A DNA stretch of 5,180 nt from Bacillota bacterium (GTDB lineage Bacteria > Bacillota > Clostridia > Saccharofermentanales > Fastidiosipilaceae), in assembly GCA_023420115.1 (NCBI GenBank), contig JAEZWR010000033.1, positions 1-5,180 of the forward strand. The letters run 5' to 3'. Made by a program: the position numbers and the translations under genes. The notes beneath the pieces were generated by a model, which had not been told where the DNA came from, searched no databases, and worked only from the letters and a program-made list of their open reading frames with translations. Within the stretch, counting starts at the first letter, position 1, and each line of letters begins with the position of its first letter. Below are positions 4,578 through 5,180 of the stretch, one piece after another.

Positions 4578-5180
4578 CTAGTTCTTGCGAAATCTAAGGC
4601 CTGCTCCCAAACTTAAAAGTGAGGCAAGAGCTATAGAAGCTGCAAGAAGACCATTTGAGCTATCCGCTGTTTTAGGGAGAGCCTTTTCTAGCTTAAGCTG
4701 TTCTTTTTTAGGAGCTGTATCTCTAGCGGGAGTACTGGGCTCTGGCTTAGTAGGTACCGCAGGAGTGCCAGGCTCTGGCTTAGATGGCACTACAGGCTTG
4801 GCAGGCTCTTTGGGTTCTACTGGATTTGGAGTCTCAGGTTTTTCAGGATCCTTGGGCTTTGTAGGTTCAGTAGGTTGAGGCTCTGTAGGTTCAGTAGGCT
4901 CTGTTGTCTCTTTTACATACTTATATGTTACGGTGAGCTCTTTGTTAGCTACAAAGTTTCCTGTGGCAGGATCACCGTTTTCATTAAAGTTTGCTTTTGG
5001 ATCAGAGTCTGAAACTACGCTTACCAGCTTATAAGAATCTTTTTCTTTCTTTTGATGAGTATAGCTTTCTTTCTCAGTTCCTTCTTGTGGGCTAGGCTCA
5101 TCTTTTGAAGCTTGTTTATCATTGGTCATATCTTCAGTTGAATCATAATAGATATGAACTTCCTTAAAGCTTCCCTTGGG
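4578..5180 (-). CDS. MucBP-like repeat surface protein, C-terminal part (5' partial, LPKTA signal)
   Basis: The frame stays open to the window edge, so the true start lies beyond 5180; the ATG at 5129 is internal and has no ribosome binding site. The visible part begins with FKEVHIYYDSTED. A module then runs to YKLVSVVSD, GNFVANKELTVTYKYVK (nt about 4920-5035), matching the end of a MucBP-like beta repeat. A wall-spanning Pro-rich region follows, with TEP units and two near-identical 11-aa repeats (VPSKPEPGTPA and VPTKPEPSTPA, nt 4725-4790). The sorting signal is LPKTA (nt 4665-4679), then about 19 hydrophobic residues (LLAASIALASLLSLGAG) and the tail RFRKN. Such proteins are displayed on the cell wall and MucBP domains bind mucin or other glycans; the ligand here is unknown. 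Ala replaces Gly in motif position 5. The gene converges with the surface-protein gene at the other edge and ends in a strong terminator. Confidence 0.85.
   Translation of the reverse strand, partial: PKGSFKEVHIYYDSTEDMTNDKQASKDEPSPQEGTEKESYTHQKKEKDSYKLVSVVSDSDPKANFNENGDPATGNFVANKELTVTYKYVKETTEPTEPTEPQPTEPTKPKDPEKPETPNPVEPKEPAKPVVPSKPEPGTPAVPTKPEPSTPARDTAPKKEQLKLEKALPKTADSSNGLLAASIALASLLSLGAGLRFRKN
4725..4790 (-). repeat. Two tandem 33-bp coding repeats in the Pro-rich wall region
   Basis: Two adjacent 11-codon units encode VPSKPEPGTPA and VPTKPEPSTPA, differing at two residues. Such repeats vary in number between strains in many wall-anchored proteins. Confidence 0.7.

Noticed and set aside
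4585..4878. 97-codon plus-strand frame opposite the LPKTA protein gene
   Set aside because: Antisense shadow of the Pro-rich repeats (Gly/Ser-rich product) with no ribosome site.

Overview
The window looks like a chromosomal segment of a Gram-positive bacterium. Two partial genes at its edges encode Pro-rich surface proteins that end in sortase sorting signals (motif, hydrophobic segment, basic tail). Ribosome binding sites are strong AGGAGG types, and the intrinsic terminators are classical GC-stem/T-tract hairpins. The edge genes have moderate GC; the centre (about 960-3580) is visibly AT-richer. A low-to-moderate GC Firmicute or a low-GC Coriobacteriia (Atopobium/Lancefieldella type) would fit, but the genus cannot be fixed from the sequence.

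Layout. From 1 to 559 (+) is the C-terminal part of a surface protein ending in IPKTG, followed by a long hairpin terminator (591-625). From 560 to about 960 there is no convincing gene. From 1016 to 3580 (+) lies a compact gene islet with a near-consensus promoter at its head and a strong terminator at its end. It holds an XRE-family repressor (start revised to GTG 1093), an ImmA/IrrE-type HExxH metallopeptidase, a 196-nt intergenic leader with three dyad symmetries and an orphan Shine-Dalgarno sequence, a DUF4417 protein, a small DUF6883-like protein with features of a polymorphic-toxin tip, and a 61-aa DUF4926 protein. The last three are tightly coupled (1-nt overlap, then a 2-nt gap). From 3581 to 3983 there is again no gene. 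The minus strand then carries a 125-aa acidic protein of unknown function (3984-4361), a terminator (4481-4512), and the C-terminal part of a second surface protein with a MucBP-like repeat and an LPKTA sorting signal (4578 to the window end).

How the genes may work together (inference). XRE plus ImmA pairs are known from ICEBs1 and related elements, where the protease inactivates the repressor in response to a signal. Here the pair sits directly upstream of what looks like an effector module. DUF6883 would be the candidate toxic enzyme, DUF4926 the candidate immunity or antitoxin protein, and DUF4417 a phage/ICE-associated partner of unknown role. No integrase, transposase or complete element end is visible, so the islet is best read as accessory cargo between two convergent surface-protein loci, possibly a defence or toxin-antitoxin unit. 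Family names were assigned by recognition of conserved motifs from memory, not by a database search.
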